Shown: positions 8,785 to 16,680 of the stretch, piece after piece
Layout: every line of letters begins with the position of its first letter
Numbering within the stretch: position 1 is the first letter of the stretch
Assembly (NCBI RefSeq): GCF_004143485.2
Contig: NZ_ML974131.1
Coordinates: forward strand, 271,739 to 335,738
Direction: 5' to 3'
Length of the DNA stretch: 64,000 bases
DNA from: Halorussus amylolyticus
GTDB taxonomy: Archaea > Halobacteriota > Halobacteria > Halobacteriales > Haladaptataceae
Made by a program: the position numbers and the translations under genes
Notes under the pieces: generated by a model
What the model saw: the letters and a program-made list of their open reading frames with translations, nothing else
The model's database searches: none
Told to the model about the DNA's origin: nothing

Positions 8785-9977
8785 ATCGGATTCTGTGCCT
8801 CGTACTGGTCGGCTTGGTCTTCTATCTCCGCGATTCGGTCGATTTGGTCGCGCTCGTACGTGAACAGCGACGTGAACGACGCGAGGTTCCGGCGGGTCAG
8901 CGCCACGCCGAGGTTGACCTCCGAGCACTGCGATTCGAGGAACCGCCGGATGGTCGAGGTCTCGATGCGCTTGCCCTCGTTCGAGATGTGTTCGACGGGT
9001 GCTCGGATGAGACCAATTGCCTTCTGGGCCTCGCTCGGCGAGACGCCCGAGAGCGTCTGCTTGCTCGCCGCGAGTCGCGAGAGCGCGCTGCTATCGACCT
9101 CGCGGTCGCCGACGAACGGGACGAGATAGCCGACCAGCGACTTGGTCATCGTGACCGACCGCCCGATGGTCGCGTACCCCGGCCGGGAGTTCGTGCCCCG
9201 GGTGTCGAACGACAGCGACGTCACCACGTCCTGGAGGTCCACGACCGGCGGGTCCACCTCGTCGTACTCGCTCGGGTCGATTCGTTCGAGCGTCGAACCC
9301 GAGATGAGGTCCACGAGACCAGACGCCACGTACTCGTTGTACTCCGAAAATCGGCCCTCGGCGGCGTTCTCGTAGGCGAGTCGCTGATTGTCCACGAGGA
9401 CGATGCCATCGACCGACTCCTCCAGTCGGTCGAGACCGTAGATGGTGTTCCACGCCTGTCGGCCCGCGCTTATCTGCTCGTCGTCGTCCTCGGCGACCGG
9501 TCCGTCCGTGTTCGGAAGCACGCCGACTCCGATGATTTGTGCCACGCCGTCGGTGTACTCCTTGATGGCGTCGGCGACGTGGGGCGCGATACCGCACCCG
9601 GTTCCGCCGCCGAGTCCGAGACAGACGAACGCGAACGGGATGTCGCCCGGCGTTCCGTCGGGCTCGTCGAAGTGAGCCGCCAGCGTCTCTACGAGTTCCC
9701 CGCGGTGGTCCTCCATCACGGAGTCGGCCTCCACCGGATTCCGACCGAACCCACCTGTGACCTGTTCCTCGAACCCCGGCGTGCCCCGTTCGACCAATCC
9801 GTGTCGCTCGGCGATGCCGTACTGACTCTCCTCGTCGATATTTGATAAATTTCTGAGGTCTCGAATGGTCGAATTGAACACGAGGGGAGATGCAGGTGTA
9901 GAGACGCGTCGGTGCCCGAACACGTCGTCTACGATTGCGCTCCCTGCTTGCCCTGTGCCAGCAAATACGTATACCAT
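8781..9977 (-). CDS. divergent tubulin/FtsZ-superfamily GTPase, cluster paralogue 2 (CetZ-like N-terminus)
   Basis: 398 residues. The N-terminus YVFAGTGQAGSAIVDD resembles the G-x-G-Q-A-G-G loop of haloarchaeal CetZ proteins. The signature LGLGGGTGCGIAPHVADAIK (residues 120-139) is the clearest tubulin motif in the window, with GGGTGCG at 123-129. VDNQRLAYEN sits where FtsZ has its N-D-R-L guanine contact. It ends without a long acidic tail. Sequence outside these motifs differs widely from CetZ1 and from both FtsZ proteins as I know them, so it is not simply one of those. It is the first gene of the leftward operon, behind an AT-rich promoter, and is followed by membrane proteins with overlapping start codons. 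Nucleotide-dependent polymer formation is expected from the family. Confidence 0.88.
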   Translation of the reverse strand: MVYVFAGTGQAGSAIVDDVFGHRRVSTPASPLVFNSTIRDLRNLSNIDEESQYGIAERHGLVERGTPGFEEQVTGGFGRNPVEADSVMEDHRGELVETLAAHFDEPDGTPGDIPFAFVCLGLGGGTGCGIAPHVADAIKEYTDGVAQIIGVGVLPNTDGPVAEDDDEQISAGRQAWNTIYGLDRLEESVDGIVLVDNQRLAYENAAEGRFSEYNEYVASGLVDLISGSTLERIDPSEYDEVDPPVVDLQDVVTSLSFDTRGTNSRPGYATIGRSVTMTKSLVGYLVPFVGDREVDSSALSRLAASKQTLSGVSPSEAQKAIGLIRAPVEHISNEGKRIETSTIRRFLESQCSEVNLGVALTRRNLASFTSLFTYERDQIDRIAEIEDQADQYEAQNPI

Positions 9978-10009
9978 GTCGGTACGTCGGTACTTTATCT
10001 ACAAAGCTC

Positions 10010-10020
10010 GTACATATATC
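10010..10020 (-). promoter_or_regulatory. candidate TATA box of the leftward tubulin-like operon
   Basis: The 90-base gap between 9978 and 10067 is strongly AT-rich compared with its surroundings. On the minus strand AGATATATGTA lies about 38 bases before the ATG at 9977, which puts a transcription start roughly 10 bases before the start codon. A second AT-rich stretch at 10037-10057 could be a further element. This supports a separate transcript for the genes from 9977 leftward. Confidence 0.5.
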
Positions 10021-10067
10021 TGGCGAAAATCAAAACTTAGATATATGATGTATATCTTACGGGTGGG

Positions 10068-10493
10068 CTATCCACGGAGCCGTCTCAGCATGACGCTGTA
10101 TTCGTTTCGCTCGTAGAGCTGTGTCACGTGGTCGAGGGTTTCGTCCGCGGCCGCACAGAGTCCGGCGGCGCGCGCGTCGTCGCCGGTCGCGGCCGCGCGC
10201 TCGGCCTCGTCCGCGAGCGCGTCCACCAGCGAGAGGAAGTGGAGCGGGATGCTGTGGTTGTGGTCGCGGCGACCCTCGACGTACCTGTCTTCGAGGTCCT
10301 CGCGGCGCTCGGCGACTCGCGCGAGCGGCACGTCCGCGCTCTCGCTCGAACCTCCGCTGGCCGCGCCCGTCCCGCCGAGTTCCGAGAGCAACGTCCGGTC
10401 GTAAAATCGGAGTTCGTTCCGAATCGCGTAGGGGATGACCCGATTCGACTCGTCGGCGCGGTCGAGCATCCCTCGAAGGTCGCCGACGCGCAC
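10068..10493 (-). CDS. helical protein, probably the separated C-terminal part of the upstream gene
   Basis: 141 residues from a GTG with no clear ribosome-binding site. The protein is helical, Arg/Glu/Asp-rich and soluble (MRVGDLRGMLDRADESN...YERNEYSVMLRRLRG). The same reading frame is open back to the TAA that ends the gene at 10521. The nine codons between that TAA and this GTG (SGPVADALA) are all GC-ending and read like coding sequence. It therefore looks like the tail of one longer protein cut by a stop codon, rather than an independent gene. If the TAA is real, this part may be untranslated or made by re-initiation. No known domain is recognised. Confidence 0.6.
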   Translation of the reverse strand: MRVGDLRGMLDRADESNRVIPYAIRNELRFYDRTLLSELGGTGAASGGSSESADVPLARVAERREDLEDRYVEGRRDHNHSIPLHFLSLVDALADEAERAAATGDDARAAGLCAAADETLDHVTQLYERNEYSVMLRRLRG

Positions 10494-10520
10494 GGCGAGC
10501 GCGTCGGCGACCGGCCCCGA

Positions 10521-11597
10521 TTAGTCGTCGAGTCGGTCCGCCACGGCGTCGGCGAGGCTTCGAACCGAATCGCGGTCGAGGTCCGAGACGATGCTGTGGG
10601 TCGTGGTCGCGGCGTCCAACTGCTCGGCCGCGGTGTCGAGCGCGGCCTCCACGTCGCCCAGTTTCGGCGACGCGAGTCGGTCGAGGAGACGCTTCGCAAT
10701 CGCGCTCTCGGGGTTTCGAGACCGCCGAACCTCGGCCGCGGCCGCGGGGACGCGGCCGCTCCCGCCCGCACCGAATCCGAGTTCGTCGCGGTTCACCGCG
10801 TCGGCGACGACGCCCAACCGCTCGGCGACCGGCCGACCGCTGTTCGGGCCGACGTCGAGGTCTGTCGCTTCGGTCGCGCTCTCGGTCAGCGTGTCGGTGG
10901 CGTCGGCGATTCGTTCGTACTCAGTCTCGCGGTTCTCGGCGGTCGCGTGGCTCTCCTCGGCCTTCGCGGCCAGCCGCCGGACCCCCGCCGTGACCGCGTT
11001 GTCGGGGTGGTCGAGCCGATTTCGGACCCGTCGGGCCTCGCTCGGCGCGAACTCGTCGCCCTCGGACACGTCGCCCAGTGCGCGTTCGAGTTCGCGTTGC
11101 GTGTCGAGCGCGCCGACCGCGCGTTCGAGCAGGTCGGTCAGTTCGCCGCGGTCCGCACGGGCCGGTGCCGCGGTCGCGTCGAGCAACCGACGGGCCGCGG
11201 GAGAAGACGGCGACGCGTCACTTTTGACGGCGGCGGCCGCGCTCGCAACCGTCCCACCGGTCTCACCCTCCGACCCCGCCGTTGCCGCCGGGCCGACCGA
11301 GAGCCGGTCGCGCTCGACCGCCCGCGACAGCGCCTCGGCCTTCTCGACGCTCGACGCGTCGGCGGCCGGGGGGTTCGAAACGTGGCGGTCGAGGTCGGCG
11401 TCGGCTATCAGCGTGTCTATCGCTCTGTCGAGCGCGTCGAGCTTTCGCTCGACCGCGTCGGGGTCCTCTCGGGCGTCGAGTCGCCGTGCGATTCGACTCA
11501 GACCGCCGTCGTCGTTCGAGTCGCGCCCGAACAGACCGAGGACGCCGACGCCGACCAGCGATGCCGCGGCCGCACCGAGTGGGACGAGCACCTCCAT
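10521..11597 (-). CDS. N-terminally membrane-anchored helical protein next to the zinc-finger tubulin-like gene
   Basis: 358 residues. A single N-terminal hydrophobic helix (MEVLVPLGAAAASLVGVGVLG) anchors a long cytoplasmic, Ala/Arg/Asp/Glu-rich helical region. There are no cysteines and no recognisable enzyme motif. The low-complexity helical character resembles the coiled-coil proteins elsewhere in the cluster. The ATG lies 2 bases after the TAA of the tubulin-like gene at 11600. The frame remains open after its own TAA (10521-10523) into the reading frame at 10068-10493, so the ancestral protein was probably about 509 residues long. Alternative in-frame starts further upstream overlap the preceding gene and are less likely. 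Confidence 0.72.
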   Translation of the reverse strand: MEVLVPLGAAAASLVGVGVLGLFGRDSNDDGGLSRIARRLDAREDPDAVERKLDALDRAIDTLIADADLDRHVSNPPAADASSVEKAEALSRAVERDRLSVGPAATAGSEGETGGTVASAAAAVKSDASPSSPAARRLLDATAAPARADRGELTDLLERAVGALDTQRELERALGDVSEGDEFAPSEARRVRNRLDHPDNAVTAGVRRLAAKAEESHATAENRETEYERIADATDTLTESATEATDLDVGPNSGRPVAERLGVVADAVNRDELGFGAGGSGRVPAAAAEVRRSRNPESAIAKRLLDRLASPKLGDVEAALDTAAEQLDAATTTHSIVSDLDRDSVRSLADAVADRLDD

Positions 11598-11599
11598 GA

Positions 11600-13216
11600 T
11601 TAGGCCATGTTCTCCCGACCGAGACACGAGAACAGCGGGTCCACGAGGTGCCAGATGTCCCGGAGGCTCTCGGCCTGTCTGCTGTTGCCCTCCTCTTTGA
11701 GTTTCTTTGCGTGTTCGTACATCGCTTCGAGCGACGGCATCCGGGGGTTCCAGAGCGTGCCCCAGAGGTAGACGTCGTCGAGGTACGGGATGACCATCTG
11801 GCTGATGTGGATGTCGATGGACTCCGCACCGCTCACGTCTCCCACGTCGAGCATCTCCTCGCCGCCGATTATCTCACGGAGCGTGTTGTCGTTGACGTAC
11901 GGCGAGATGCTCTCCATCTTCTCCTCGGGACCGTAGATGAGGAAGGTGCCGCCCCACGCGGTCGTGGGGTCGAAGTCCGAGAGCTTGTTGTGGAACAGCG
12001 CGTTCCGCACCAGAATTTCGAGGCCCGACTTGTCGAGCGAGGCGTCCCGCGACCGGCCCAACACGGGCGCGAGGATGACCGCGGGGGTGTACTCGCGGTC
12101 GAGGTCGAGCGGGTACTTGTCCTCGACGGGCCGGAAGCTGTCGGACACGTCGAACACCTCGCCCTGAATCGACATGGTCGCGTCTTGGTCGATAATCTGG
12201 GGCGTCGAGGACATGGTGAACGCCTCCAGGAACGCGACCAGCGGCTTGTTGAGTTCGGTGTACTGGGGTGGATTGTACCGCTCGATGCCGTCGATGCGTG
12301 GCTTTACGTCGCCCTGCACGTCCTGCAGTCGCTCGTTGTTGAACGGGATGATGGCGTCGGCGGTCTGGGACATCCGGGCGAGTCCGACCGCGCCGTTGGT
12401 CCGCGCCCGGCCGCCGAACTTGTCCTCCGCGGAGGGGATGACGACCGAACTCAGAATCGCCTTGTCGATGACGTAGTCGTCGGACAGCACCTCCTCGCGG
12501 ACGTGTTCGGCGAGCGCGGGCGTCGAACCGCACCCGGTGCCCTTCGTGACGCTGTGGACGAACATGATTGCCTGGGCGTCCCGGATGTGCTGGGGGTCCA
12601 TGTCCCACCGTTCGCGGAACGGATTGCCGTCCTCGAAGTCCGCCCGGACCACCTTCTCGCCGTTGTCCCACCGCCGCCCCATCCCGGAGTAGTCGTGCTT
12701 GCCGAACCCGATGATGGCGTTCGGAAGCAGGTCGTTTCTGCTGTACTCCTTGAGTTCCTGGGCGTAGTAGGTCTGCTCCAACTCGGCGATGTTGGTGTTG
12801 AGCATGCCGTAGCCCGCGAGACCGCCCCGCCACACCAGCGACCGGTCCTCGTTGTTGCGCTCCAGCGTCGATTTCCGGAGCAAGATGGCGTCCATGATGT
12901 TGTTACCCGCGCCGCCGACGCCTATCATGTACCACTTCTTTCCGTAGGTGTCGTCGAGCAGGTCGTCGCTCACCGAGCTATCGAAGCCTCCGTCGTCGAG
13001 GGGTCCGAGTTCCGACCCGGACTCCGCCTCGGAGTCTGCGTCGGTCTCGTCGTCGGTTTCGACCGGTGCGCCGTTCTCGAACAGGCGTTCGTACCGGTCG
13101 CTGTACACCGCGCGAATCGAAGTCTCGTCGGTCGCGTGGGATTCGAGCAGGTGGTCGTCGAGGCTGTTCTCCGGCCATTCGGCCTTCGTCTGGTAGCAGA
13201 TTCTGCACTTTGTCAT
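11600..13216 (-). CDS. tubulin/FtsZ-superfamily protein with N-terminal zinc finger, cluster paralogue 3
   Basis: 538 residues, longer than usual for the superfamily. Residues 4-27 hold C4-x2-C7...H22-x4-H27, a likely C2H2 zinc finger. An acidic linker (about 50-92) follows. The GTPase part starts KKWYMIGVGGAGNNIMDAIL (93-112), with the FtsZ-type loop GVGGAGNN at 99-106. The tubulin signature is altered: VTKGTGCGSTPALAEHV (223-239) has Lys-Gly-Thr-Gly where Gly-Gly-Gly-Thr-Gly is expected. IPFNNERLQDV (290-300) matches the guanine-contact region of FtsZ. A helical C-terminus ends ENMA. The first glycines of the phosphate loop are missing, so GTP binding or turnover may be weak. The operon continues into the membrane-anchored gene 2 bases downstream. 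Confidence 0.85.
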   Translation of the reverse strand: MTKCRICYQTKAEWPENSLDDHLLESHATDETSIRAVYSDRYERLFENGAPVETDDETDADSEAESGSELGPLDDGGFDSSVSDDLLDDTYGKKWYMIGVGGAGNNIMDAILLRKSTLERNNEDRSLVWRGGLAGYGMLNTNIAELEQTYYAQELKEYSRNDLLPNAIIGFGKHDYSGMGRRWDNGEKVVRADFEDGNPFRERWDMDPQHIRDAQAIMFVHSVTKGTGCGSTPALAEHVREEVLSDDYVIDKAILSSVVIPSAEDKFGGRARTNGAVGLARMSQTADAIIPFNNERLQDVQGDVKPRIDGIERYNPPQYTELNKPLVAFLEAFTMSSTPQIIDQDATMSIQGEVFDVSDSFRPVEDKYPLDLDREYTPAVILAPVLGRSRDASLDKSGLEILVRNALFHNKLSDFDPTTAWGGTFLIYGPEEKMESISPYVNDNTLREIIGGEEMLDVGDVSGAESIDIHISQMVIPYLDDVYLWGTLWNPRMPSLEAMYEHAKKLKEEGNSRQAESLRDIWHLVDPLFSCLGRENMA

Positions 13217-13280
13217 TGTTGTGTATTCTGTGTCGAGCGGTCGGTGCTCCCGTCCCGTTCTACTGCATCCGCGCTTCGCG

Positions 13281-15185
13281 CTATCCGTACTGCTCCCGGT
13301 ATCGCTCGTGAAGCGCGTCCGCCGCGGCCTCGACGGACGTCCCTTCCTTGGGAACGAGTTCGATGAATCCGGGCGGCGCGTTCTCCTGCACGTCGAGCGT
13401 TTCGAGCACGTCGGTCTGGCGCTGCCCGAACCGGCGTATCTGTGTCAGCACTGCGGGCGTGGCGACGCTCTCGGGCAGTTCGCCGGTCTGGATTTCGGCG
13501 TGGTCGCCGTCGGTCGCCCGCCCGGCGGTTTTCAGCTCGCGGAACACGAACAGCACCGAGTCGATTACCTCCTCGGGTCGGGCCCGCTCGACCTGCCCGT
13601 CGGACTCGGTTCGGACGTCGGCTTCGCCCCGTTCGTGAGCGGCGACTTCTCCGCCGACTCCGGATTCGGAACCGCCCTCGGATTCGTCACCGGGTTCCGT
13701 CTCGCCCGCCCGCTCCCGGTACGTGAGTTCGAGCGCGCCGTCGGCGACCCGAAACTCGACGCCGTACTCGCGCTCGAACGCCGGGCGAAGCCGCTCGATA
13801 GCCGTCGGGTCCACGCTCGCGGGAAGCGAGACGCGCTCGCCGCGGTGGTCGATGGTGCCGACGACGCTCCAGAGGAACTCCACGAGCGTCACGGCCTCGC
13901 TCGCGTCTTCGGCGGCCTCCTCGGCCGCACGCTCGGCCTCGTCGAACCGACAGTCGTGAAGCGCGTCCCGTCCCGAATCCAGTCGCTCGCGGACTCCCCG
14001 CACGCTCGGGAGGTCGCCGTCGCGGCCCTCGACCACTAACTCCGAGAGTCGGTCGGCGACACGGCCCTCGAATCGGTCGCACTTGGTCTCGACCGTCTCG
14101 ATATCGGACCCGGCCGCGTCGGCACGCTCGGCGAACGAGGATTCGTACTGGCCGACGTAAGCCTCGATGCGCCCGACGTGGTCGTCCACCTCGCCGACCG
14201 CCTGCGCGACGGTTTCGAGGTCGGCACCCTCGTCGAGACGCGAGAGAAACGCTTCGTCGATTCGGCCGACGTGGACCGCCGTGTCGAACGCTTGAATCTC
14301 TACGTCTCGGAACCGACTCGGGAGGTTCACGAGTTCGTACGACCGGTCGTACCGCGACCAGCACTGGACCGTACCGTAGGTGGTTCTGACGCCGGACGCG
14401 ACCCGCTCGCGGAGGTCGTCCTCGATGCGACCGACTTCCGTCTCGGGGTCGAGACTCTCGACGCGACTCGCGAGCGACGACGCCTCGGCCCGGAGTTGGT
14501 CGGCCGACCCGCGGCCGGCGGCCGCCACGTCGGATTCGAGACCGTCGCACCGCTCTCGGAACTCTCGCCGACGTTCTCGGGCACGCTCGACCCCGTTCGG
14601 CGCGATATCGGCGAGCGCGTCGAGGTCACCGATTCGTCGGCGATACGCCTCCTCGAACGCCTCTCGCTTCCGGTCGAGGTCCGACGCGACCGCGGCGAGT
14701 TCGGCCGACTTCTCCTCGACTACCTTCTCGTCCCAGTCGTGACCGAGCGCCGACCCGACCGCCGCGCCCGACGCGACGACCGGAACTGCGAAGAACCCGA
14801 GGACCTGCACGAGCGGTACGTCAGACCCGAACATCGGGAAGTAAACGCCGAAGAACAGCGCGAAGAACAGCACAGAGACGAGTCCCGCGGCCGCGAACGT
14901 CACGTCGCGGTTGTGCCGCCCGAACTGCGCTACGCCCTGTGCGGCCCACGCGCCCGCGATGAGTACGAACAGTCCGGACACCAGCCCCGGACTCTGCCAC
15001 ATGAGAATCGCGGCGGCGTCGAACACCGCGACCGAGCGAATCGCGTCCTGCACGCCGCTAAGACCCGCCGAGCCCAGTGTCGTCTCAGCGACCGCCAACG
15101 TCGTCTGGACGAACGTCGCCAGTATTGGTACCCCTGCGAGCCCCCATGCCGCGAGGGGTAACTGCGTGTCACGACCTGTAGCCAT
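13281..15185 (-). CDS. four-helix membrane protein with a long cytoplasmic coiled-coil region
   Basis: 634 residues. Four transmembrane helices fill the first ~150 residues (near 12-33, 55-82, 94-117 and 123-147). A long, highly charged helical region follows (about 155-460) with repeated Glu/Arg heptads. After it come a small beta-containing domain (about 470-520), an acidic Gly/Glu linker, and a C-terminal helical domain (about 555-634) ending RYREQYG. It is the first gene of the 15185-to-10068 transcript, 64 bases before the zinc-finger tubulin-like gene. The ATG at 15185 is preferred over the GTG just before it because AGGTG precedes it. No family is known to me. The layout fits a membrane platform for a cytoplasmic polymer (inference). 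Confidence 0.8.
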   Translation of the reverse strand: MATGRDTQLPLAAWGLAGVPILATFVQTTLAVAETTLGSAGLSGVQDAIRSVAVFDAAAILMWQSPGLVSGLFVLIAGAWAAQGVAQFGRHNRDVTFAAAGLVSVLFFALFFGVYFPMFGSDVPLVQVLGFFAVPVVASGAAVGSALGHDWDEKVVEEKSAELAAVASDLDRKREAFEEAYRRRIGDLDALADIAPNGVERARERRREFRERCDGLESDVAAAGRGSADQLRAEASSLASRVESLDPETEVGRIEDDLRERVASGVRTTYGTVQCWSRYDRSYELVNLPSRFRDVEIQAFDTAVHVGRIDEAFLSRLDEGADLETVAQAVGEVDDHVGRIEAYVGQYESSFAERADAAGSDIETVETKCDRFEGRVADRLSELVVEGRDGDLPSVRGVRERLDSGRDALHDCRFDEAERAAEEAAEDASEAVTLVEFLWSVVGTIDHRGERVSLPASVDPTAIERLRPAFEREYGVEFRVADGALELTYRERAGETEPGDESEGGSESGVGGEVAAHERGEADVRTESDGQVERARPEEVIDSVLFVFRELKTAGRATDGDHAEIQTGELPESVATPAVLTQIRRFGQRQTDVLETLDVQENAPPGFIELVPKEGTSVEAAADALHERYREQYG

Positions 15186-15279
15186 CACCTACATCTCTCT
15201 CAGTGGGGTTTCAAAACGTTTGCCCTTGGTGGTATGTCCGGATTCGAGAGAGTATCGGCCGTCGTTCACTTCACGCCCG

Positions 15280-15313
15280 ACCGGAGCAGACCGCGACCGC
15301 GGTCTGCTCCGGT
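15280..15313 (-). terminator. perfect 16-base hairpin at the end of the HPP-family gene
   Basis: Arms 15280-15295 and 15298-15313 are perfectly complementary (ACCGGAGCAGACCGCG...), with a minimal loop. The hairpin begins at the last base of the TGA stop of the leftward gene at 15313, which fits an RNA 3'-end structure separating it from the tubulin-like cluster that starts at 15185. There is no long T run. Confidence 0.6.
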
Positions 15314-15816
15314 CACGATTCCAGATACCGCTTCATTCGGTCGAATCCCGCGACGAACGCCCGGTGGACCTCGACCAGAATCACGACGCTCACCACGATG
15401 GTCGCGGCCTGTCGCGGCGTCGATAATAATCCGAGCGAGACGATGAGCGTCGTCGCACACGCCGGGGCGTGATTCGTGTCGGTCGCTATCATTCCCCAAC
15501 TCGTAACCGCGATGGAGACGACGCCGCTCGCGGCGAGTCGAAGGCCGTCGGACGACAGGCCAGCGGGCGTGCTCGTGAGCGACACGCCATCGGCGATAAG
15601 CGTGTACGCGAGCAGCCCCGCTACCGCGCCGATGAAGTGACTCCCGACGATTCGATACGTCGAGGTGCGCTCGCCCCGCCGGTCGAACGCGAGGATGAAC
15701 GCCGACGGCCCGAGGCTCGGGAAGATGAACGGCTGGCCGGTCAGCCACGCGACGAGACCGAGAACCGTGAACAGCACGCTCGCGTAGAGGCTCGTGCCGA
15801 TGCGGCGTCTGTTCAT
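15313..15816 (-). CDS. HPP family integral membrane protein
   Basis: 167 residues with four to five transmembrane helices. The hallmark region near residues 30-45 (PFIFPSLGPSAFILAFD) and a second conserved patch (TNHAPACATTLIVSLG, near 120-135) match the HPP family. Its usual His-Pro-Pro is His-Ala-Pro here. HPP proteins include a plastid nitrite carrier, but most archaeal members have no proven substrate. The ATG at 15816 is chosen because TTATAA lies 27 bases before it, as in leaderless haloarchaeal genes. The frame is open 32 codons further up, but that part runs into the flank of the tRNA-Asp repeat. Confidence 0.8.
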   Translation of the reverse strand: MNRRRIGTSLYASVLFTVLGLVAWLTGQPFIFPSLGPSAFILAFDRRGERTSTYRIVGSHFIGAVAGLLAYTLIADGVSLTSTPAGLSSDGLRLAASGVVSIAVTSWGMIATDTNHAPACATTLIVSLGLLSTPRQAATIVVSVVILVEVHRAFVAGFDRMKRYLES

Positions 15817-15836
15817 GTCCACGCGTCTGTGGAACG

Positions 15837-15847
15837 CGGTTATAACG
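15837..15847 (-). promoter_or_regulatory. TATA box of the HPP-family gene
   Basis: On the minus strand CGTTATAACCG is centred about 26 bases before the ATG at 15816. This is the spacing of a leaderless archaeal transcript, and it decides the start codon of the gene. Confidence 0.6.
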
Positions 15848-15870
15848 GTGGTCGATTTCGGTTTCGCAGT

Positions 15871-16010
15871 CGCTGTCGCCAGCGTTTGCTCGTCGCGATG
15901 CTCCTCGCTCACGAGTTGGCGTCAGCAGAAAGCGCCCGAGGCGGGATTTGAACCCGCGTCACAACCGTGACAGGGTTGTATGATGGGCCACTACACCACC
16001 CGGGCTTTCG
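15871..16010 (-). repeat. 140-base direct repeat, copy 1 (tRNA-Asp plus 3' flank)
   Basis: This segment and 16796-16935 are the same length and almost identical. Both contain the whole tRNA-Asp gene, about 60 bases of its 3' flank with a TGACGCCA/TGGCG hairpin, and the first bases of the 5' flank. Differences lie only in the flank (for example gtcagcagaaag against gtcaacagaaag). The copies have the same orientation and bracket a 785-base insert. Confidence 0.9.
15933..16005 (-). tRNA. tRNA-Asp (GTC), copy 1
   Basis: 73 bases on the minus strand. The acceptor arms GCCCGGG (from 16005) and CTCGGGC (to 15934) pair with one G-T. The anticodon stem CAACC/GGTTG encloses the loop CTGTCAC with anticodon GTC, and the T arm is CGGGTTCAAATCCCG. 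The discriminator is G73, as in Asp tRNAs. No CCA is encoded and no intron is seen. It is the same as the copy at 16858-16930. Confidence 0.95.
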
Positions 16011-16104
16011 TAGTGCACTCGTTCATTTCGGCGGCCCGTATTAAGGCGTGCCGATTTGCTCCGCTATTGGGGTGTGATACCTCGACACACTTTCCGGCCT
16101 CAGG

Positions 16105-16530
16105 TTATGGAATTCGCCCTCGAAATTCGTATTCCTCAGCCCAATTGATAGACGGGTGGTCAATCTCGCCCTCGAAGCGAAGTTCCATCTTCTGTCCGGT
16201 CGCTTCCTCGATGTCGACCCAGTAAATGCGCTCGTTTTTCGGGTACCGGACGATGAACGCGTCGATATCCCCATCGTACGTATTTTCGTGATACTTCCCA
16301 TCTCTCGTGGTCTGAGAGTGTGTGTTGAAACGCATCGTGTCTGGTTTGTTTGTCCAGGCGGTTTTACATTGGATGCGTTGTAGACCCTCTCCGCAGTCTA
16401 CGACGAGATCATATTTGTCGTTATCTCCGAACGGTACCGAAACGCTGTATCCGTTCGAAATCAGCTCGTGGATGACCTTCGCCTCCGTCTCGTCGCCTTT
16501 GTCCTTCGTATTTACTGCACCTTTGACCAT
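16105..16530 (-). CDS. small PD-(D/E)XK nuclease-like protein between duplicated tRNA-Asp genes
   Basis: 141 residues. The pattern E16 - D41 - Q54-C-K56 (GDETEAKVIHEL, YDLVVD, RIQCKTAW) is the core of the PD-(D/E)XK fold found in archaeal Holliday-junction-resolvase-like and group-I-intron-type endonucleases. The length fits a lone nuclease domain. The gene is clearly poorer in GC than its neighbours and its protein is less acidic (many Lys, Asn and Tyr), both signs of transfer. It sits alone between two tRNA-Asp copies, without integrase or other genes. The ATG is the first in the frame and follows an AT-rich stretch (16531-16570) that probably holds its promoter. Substrate unknown. Confidence 0.72.
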   Translation of the reverse strand: MVKGAVNTKDKGDETEAKVIHELISNGYSVSVPFGDNDKYDLVVDCGEGLQRIQCKTAWTNKPDTMRFNTHSQTTRDGKYHENTYDGDIDAFIVRYPKNERIYWVDIEEATGQKMELRFEGEIDHPSINWAEEYEFRGRIP

Positions 16531-16680
16531 GCTTCAGTTTTCATTCTCTTCAAACATAAGTTTAGGCTATTTTGACTACAAGGTGATGTCGAGTCGTTTC
16601 TCTCCGCTTCGTGGAGACCCTCGATGACGGACTCTCTAAGTGGTGACAGAATAACGTCTCGCTGGCGAATTGGAATCAGG

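Noticed and set aside
8781..9977. Calling this simply CetZ
   Set aside because: Only the nucleotide loops resemble CetZ; the rest is divergent and the membrane-gene context is unlike that of known CetZ genes.
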